A stretch of 64,000 nt of DNA, from NCBI GenBank assembly GCA_020310875.1, contig CM035407.1, positions 67,149,158-67,213,157 on the forward strand, read 5' to 3'. Under the pieces are notes generated by a model. It had not been told where the DNA came from. It did no database searches and saw nothing but the letters and a program-made list of their open reading frames with translations. The DNA is from Ceratopteris richardii. Taxonomy: Eukaryota; Streptophyta; Polypodiopsida; Polypodiales; Pteridaceae. Shown here in pieces: positions 59,755-64,000 of the stretch. A program made the translations under genes and the position numbers. Each line of letters begins with the position of its first letter. Position 1 is the first letter of the stretch.

Positions 59755-60586
59755 TGTTTGGTTGTTACTACTCTGATTGTTCAGTACAATGCTAAAGTAT
59801 CCAAGTATGGGATTCAGGAACAGGATTTACGAATATAACAATATCCATAAACATTTGTTTCTATTCCTCAAAGTTGCGTTAATACAAACTCATACATAGC
59901 ACTTTGTTACACTAGTAAGAAAATGATAGAATAAGATTACAACGACAAAAAGTATAGCCTTCATTTATAAAGATACATAGCGTTGAGATACATCATCTTC
60001 TTAGTGATAATATTCTGAGTAGTATCTGGCAATCTTCACAGATTTAAGCACTCTGCATATCTTCCTCCTCTGAACTCTCTCTTCCGTATAGTGTACCGTA
60101 ATGAACAACACCCAACCTCTTTGTAATCTCCACACATCATTCTGTATTTTTGGAATACAATAAAATCACTGTAATCTCAAACTCCAGAAACTGTTAGGAT
60201 CTCCGTAAAAATCCCTCTTTTTCCTAGTACATGAGAAATACATTTTTACAAATAAAAGTGGTTGTCGACATCGATTGCTAACAAACTCCTTGAACTCCCA
60301 AGACTGGTATTGGTAAGATTGAGTATGTATGTGGCCAAACCCTCCTTATATAGGTTTTCAAGGGTGGTTCATCAAAGGTGGTTACAAATTGATGATGCCA
60401 TCGATGATGTCATTGATTCAAATCATGATCTCTGGATGTTACAATCAAGCAAGAAGATAGTCGATCTTAGGGTTTTGGCACATTTTGGATGCAATGGAAG
60501 CACTGGTTTCTAGAAATTTTGAACCAATCATGAGACATAGAAATCAAATATGAGGTTCAAGATGGTTTACTTTGTCCAAGACATCA
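59755..60586 (-). repeat. LTR between chromovirus J and Ty3 element I
   Basis: On the minus strand it begins TGATGTCTTGG directly after a GAGGGGGAGG polypurine tract and ends AACAACCAAACA before the element I leader, 832 bases. A TATA box (CTATATAAGG, about 60,344-60,353) lies inside at a normal U3/R position. It therefore looks like one LTR serving as 3' LTR of J and 5' LTR of I, although the two internal regions look like different lineages; a hidden junction is possible. Confidence 0.6.
60345..60352 (-). promoter_or_regulatory. TATA box of the J/I LTR
   Basis: TATATAAG on the minus strand, followed by GAGGGTTTGG. It lies about 240 bases into the LTR. Confidence 0.6.
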
Positions 60587-60664
60587 CCTCCCCCTCAAGG
60601 GATGAGTTCCAGAAAGAGCCGTCATGATCTCTTTTCTTGGCTTCATTAGATTTTCCTTATTAAA

Positions 60665-61000
60665 TTCTCCAACTTTGATTGGTGCTCTGTGAAGGTTCTT
60701 TGTAGGTTTCCAAGTGCGATCATTGATGTCATAACCTTTCCAATGAGCAAGATACTCCAATCTTCCTTGGGAGATTCTTGAATCTAGGACATGCTCGACT
60801 TCAAATTCTTCATGATCATCAATCTCGATAGGTGGTGAAGGACTAGGTCTCTCCTCCCTTAATGGTGAAATCTAATATGTTTCCAACATAGATACATGGA
60901 AAACTCAATGTGTTCTCATGGTAATTGGTAATTGGAGCTTGAAAGTGACTAGATTAACCTTGGCCAAGATTGTGAATGGACCAAATCTCTGATGGTCTAG
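60665..61000 (-). pseudogene. GPY/F module and chromodomain of chromovirus J
   Basis: QRFGPFTILAKVNLVTFKLQ-like wording is a GPY/F module. It is followed by [10 protein letters not shown] and [17 protein letters not shown], the beta-strands and aromatic W..Y..W pattern of a chromodomain. In chromoviruses this end of the integrase is thought to guide insertion to heterochromatin. Confidence 0.85.
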
Positions 61001-61273
61001 CTTTCAACAAGGCCTCAAAGTCTGCAAATCATTTCTAAGTAGCCATATTTTATCCCCAATGTGATAGGATGAGTTTTGAACATGATGCTGATATGCATAA
61101 TACTTATACTATTCTTTAGCTCTATGGATCTCTTCCTTGAGTTCTTTGTGAATATTCATAAGATACTAGGCCTTATCTTTGGCAGCTAGATTCTTGACAT
61201 GATTTGAGAGTTGTATATCCATCCTTGGATGTCCATAATTTGCAAAGAAAGGATTCTTCTTAGTAGATGCATG

Positions 61274-62671
61274 TGTTGAAGTTAGATGTCTGTGGAAGCA
61301 TGCAAATAGCACAAGGAAGAAGAAGAAGAAGCTTGGAGCACAACACACAATACTGAATGTATTACCACTAGAATGTACAAAGATAAGTTATGTGTTAGGA
61401 CAATAGGCATATATACAAGTTGGAAAAAAAAAACCTCCTAAAGAGGGAAAAGAGTGCCCCAACAATCCTAGTGTGTTCACACACATCACTACCTAAACAT
61501 ATCAACAAATCCCCCCTGTGAGTGATGCGGTGAACAAGGAGTTGGCACTCATGTATAAGAAGTGCCAAGCTATGTGGAATCAATCCATGAAAGGAAATGA
61601 GCCCAAAGCTCTATGAAAATCCATGATCTTTGTGAAAAAAATGTCCATAGAATCACCTTCATTTGTATGCTCACTCTCCAACTATTTTTAGAGGTAAGCA
61701 ACACGAGCCTCATTCCTAGACTTGTACAATGTGGTAAATGTATCCCAAGCACCCTTAGTTGTTATGCAAGAGCAAATAGGACGAATAATGGCACGTTTGA
61801 TAGACAATGCTATCGATGCATGTGCTTGAGTATCTCTTCCATCCCAATGAATTTGCTCTATAGTAGGTGCAATAGGAACCGCAACACGAATAGGAATCTG
61901 TAGAATATGACAATCTTCGACCCCATGAGCATCAGCTTCAGTACTTGTATTTGTAGGTGTAATAGGAAGTTTTTCAACACCCTGCACAATATTCCATAGT
62001 CCTTTTGCGACCAATACATGATGCATCATATAAGCCCACAATGGATAATTGGTACCATCCAACTTATCCTCAACAACCAACATATGGAATACATTATTGC
62101 TTTCAGCCATGACCATTGACTAAAATAGCTCGATACACAAAATGACCGTATGTATGTGAAAAAGTTGAACATAACTACCCAAAAAAGTTTTGCTAGACCT
62201 GTAATAGACTTTGAGATGCTTATACCGGCAAACCAAAACTTGTATATATCTTTGGCACAAAAAGACAAAATTGCCTACACAAGCACTATGAGTGTGTTTG
62301 GAGGTCAAAATGAGCTCAAATCACTATTTCGGCACCACAAAGCAAAGCAATTTTGATAATCTAATCACCTTTGTGCAATTCTGAAACTATGACCAAAGGG
62401 GTGTCGACGATTCCCTAGATGAAGTGGCGACCTGCTCTGATACCAATTGTTGGAGTTAGATGTCTGTGGAAGCACACGAACAACACAAGGAAGAAGAAGA
62501 AGCTTGGAGCACAACACACAATACTAAATGTATTACCACTAGAATGTACAAAGATAAGTCACCCATTAGGGCAATAGGCATATATACAAGCTGGAGGAAA
62601 AAACCGCCTAAAGAGGGAAAAAAGTGCGGTCCTAGTGTGTTCACACACAACACTACCTAAATAAATCAATA
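61274..62671 (-). mobile_element. short copia derivative of the L1 family
   Basis: LTRs at 61,274-61,507 and 62,448-62,671 match the L1 LTR (for example GTGTGTTCACACACATCACT and CATTCTAGTGGTAATACA-like words). A primer site TGGTATCAGAGC (minus, 62,434-62,445), a gag part (61,620-62,116) with LVVEDKLDGTNYPLWAYMMH and a polypurine run beside the left LTR are kept; there is no RT or integrase. Target duplication GCATG lies at 61,269-61,273 and 62,672-62,676. The LTRs differ by roughly 9%, older than L1. It looks like a non-autonomous derivative of the L1 family. Confidence 0.9.
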
Positions 62672-62802
62672 GCATGAACACTATTGTTATGGACAAACTC
62701 TGTAAAGGGTAAAAACTCAAAACAATCATTTTGATGATAGTTGTTGGTGCAACAGAGATATTGCTTTAGGACTTGATTCACTCCTTCTTTTTGTCCATTA
62801 TT

Positions 62803-63123
62803 CTATGGATGATTCACTATAGATAGTTGATCTTGAACACCAAGTAGCTTGAAAAGACTATTCCAACAGCTGGATATGAACTGTGGACCTTGATCACTAA
62901 AAATATCATCGAGCAATCCATGAAGCCTAAAGATGTATATGAGAAAAAGTCTAGCAATGTTTGCACCTGTGATTGCCTTGTTAGTTGGAATGAAGTGTGC
63001 CATCTTTGTATATCTATCCATAATAACAAGAATGGAATCATACTTATCTACCTTTGGTAGATCTGTGATGAAATCCATAGATAATGAAGCCCATGACCTT
63101 TCTAGAATAGGTAAAGGTTGCAA
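62803..63123 (-). pseudogene. integrase core of chromovirus J
   Basis: ERSWASLSMDFITDLPKVD, ILVIMDRYTKMAHFIPTNKA, FRLHGLLDDIFSDQGPQFIS and FKLLGVQDQLSIVNHP follow the Ty3 integrase catalytic core, with the D-D spacing visible. Broken. Confidence 0.85.
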
Positions 63124-63261
63124 GAGGCCATGAGGTTTATTTCGTGGTACTTTATTTCGTGGTACTGAGATCTATTGTAAGTGTCATAGATTTGGATATA
63201 TCCTTTGACTTCCTTCCATATTTGAGGCCACCAAAAATCCCTTGGTATGAGTTCTATTGTT

Positions 63262-64000
63262 TTATTCACTCCAAAATGTCCTACCTACTCCAAGGTGATG
63301 TTGTTGAAGTACTTGGATCTGGGGATTTCTTGGAGGGACATACAATAGGTTCTTATAGAATAGTAACCCATCCTTTTCTTGAAATTCATTTACTTCTTGC
63401 ACTTTTCCTTCTTGATTTTTTTGCTTAACATTACAAAATAATACATCTTGTGGTAGAATCTCATGGATCAAATGATTTAAGGCTGAATCTTCATGATGGT
63501 TTGAAGCGATAGCTGCTAATTGGAGATGCTCAGGTTTGAGTAATACACTCCCTTGTTGATCAAAGGCCTCTTCACCTTTCTTTGGTGCAAGATAAGATCT
63601 TCTTGACAAGGCATCTAACTGACATTCATGGCATCCTAGACAGTATGTGATGCAAAATCGAACTTGGATAAAGAGTTACTCCATCAAGATTGCCTTCTAT
63701 TGAGGATGGGGGTGGTCATAAAATACTCTAAGCTTTTGTCATAAAATGCTTTATGAGTTGCTCCTTCTAGATGGTGATGCGAGGTATCAAACACGTCCAC
63801 TATGGCAAAAAGTTCTTTATCATGGATTTCATAATTAATCTCTAGAGGGGAAAATTTCCTTGAATGATATGCAACTGGATGTAGGTGCCCATCATCTCCA
63901 TATTGGGATAGAATGGCCCCTAGGGTGAAGTCTCATGCATCTGTCTCTAGGAAGAAGGGATTGCTAGAATTAGGATGAACTAGAATTGGAGCAGTGGTGA
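63262..64000 (-). pseudogene. RNase H and H2C2 region of chromovirus J
   Basis: The RNase H part has PILVHPNSSNPFFLETDA-like wording, [20 protein letters not shown] and [20 protein letters not shown]. Downstream lie SALNHLIHEILPQ and LLFYKNLLYVPP, then HHLGVGRTF leading into the integrase zinc site. The element continues past the window end. Confidence 0.8.

Larger units (their letters stand above)
60587..64000 (-). mobile_element. Ty3 chromovirus J (broken), runs off the window, interrupted by a copia derivative
   Basis: Right to left on the minus strand: RNase H (about 63,640-64,000), H2C2 region (63,262-63,609), integrase core (62,803-63,123), [copia derivative], GPY/F module (about 60,930-61,000), chromodomain (60,665-60,835) and polypurine tract (60,587-60,597). 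The chromodomain places it in the chromoviruses. At least five breaks; gag and RT lie beyond 64,000. Confidence 0.85.

Overview
The window is plant nuclear DNA made almost entirely of nested and rearranged LTR retrotransposons. Both Ty1/copia and Ty3 polyproteins are present, with initiator-Met-type primer sites (TGGTATCAGAGC), plant-style LARD-like non-autonomous LTR elements, a chromovirus with a chromodomain, and long AT-rich spacers. I recognise no host protein gene, rRNA or functional tRNA gene. The setting fits pericentromeric or intergenic repeat DNA of a large-genome seed plant. I cannot name the species; a gymnosperm is possible but unproven.

Layout. 1-11,668 (+): a Ty3 element (A) with gag, protease, RT/RNase H, integrase, a 3' UTR holding three tandem hairpins, a polypurine tract, and a very long LTR region carrying GA tracts and a TATGCATG-rich minisatellite; a second copy of the leader follows. 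11,669-11,825 and 22,692-32,082 (-): rearranged parts of the same Ty3 family in opposite orientation (B), so the two sets form a large imperfect inverted repeat. 11,826-22,686 (+): a copia element (L1) inserted in B with target duplication ATGGG. Inside it, 14,704-20,446 (-) is a younger non-autonomous LTR element (K) with target duplication GCCGT and one long open reading frame. 32,970-36,100 (+): copia C. 36,101-36,490: a repeat-rich reading frame and a tRNA-derived SINE candidate. 36,490-38,200 (+): gag-only Ty3-like remnant D. 38,205-39,275 (-): K-related remnant E. 39,276-43,554 (-): copia F, with part of its 5' LTR beyond it. 43,789-44,199: inverted pair of tRNA-like units. 46,011-56,405 (-): copia G (same family as C), split by H (48,494-54,806), a large non-coding LTR element with target duplication TCTAC. 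56,661-59,754 (-): Ty3 element I. 59,755-60,586: an LTR. 60,587-64,000 (-): chromovirus J, interrupted by a 1.4-kb copia derivative (61,274-62,671, target duplication GCATG).

The stack gives a relative chronology: Ty3 B is older than copia L1 (LTRs about 3.5% different), which is older than K (about 1.3%). H's LTRs differ by about 4%. At the often used plant LTR rate of 1.3e-8 per site per year these are roughly 1.3, 0.5 and 1.5 million years; a slower lineage would make them older.

The autonomous elements are fossils with several to many breaks. The most interesting signals are the three tandem hairpins with compensatory changes in the Ty3 A/B 3' UTR, the fungal-looking gag/RT/integrase style of that Ty3 family, the long open frame and palindromic repeats of K, the inverted tRNA-like pair at 43.8-44.2 kb, and an odd 97-codon frame of successive four-residue repeats at 36.1-36.4 kb.
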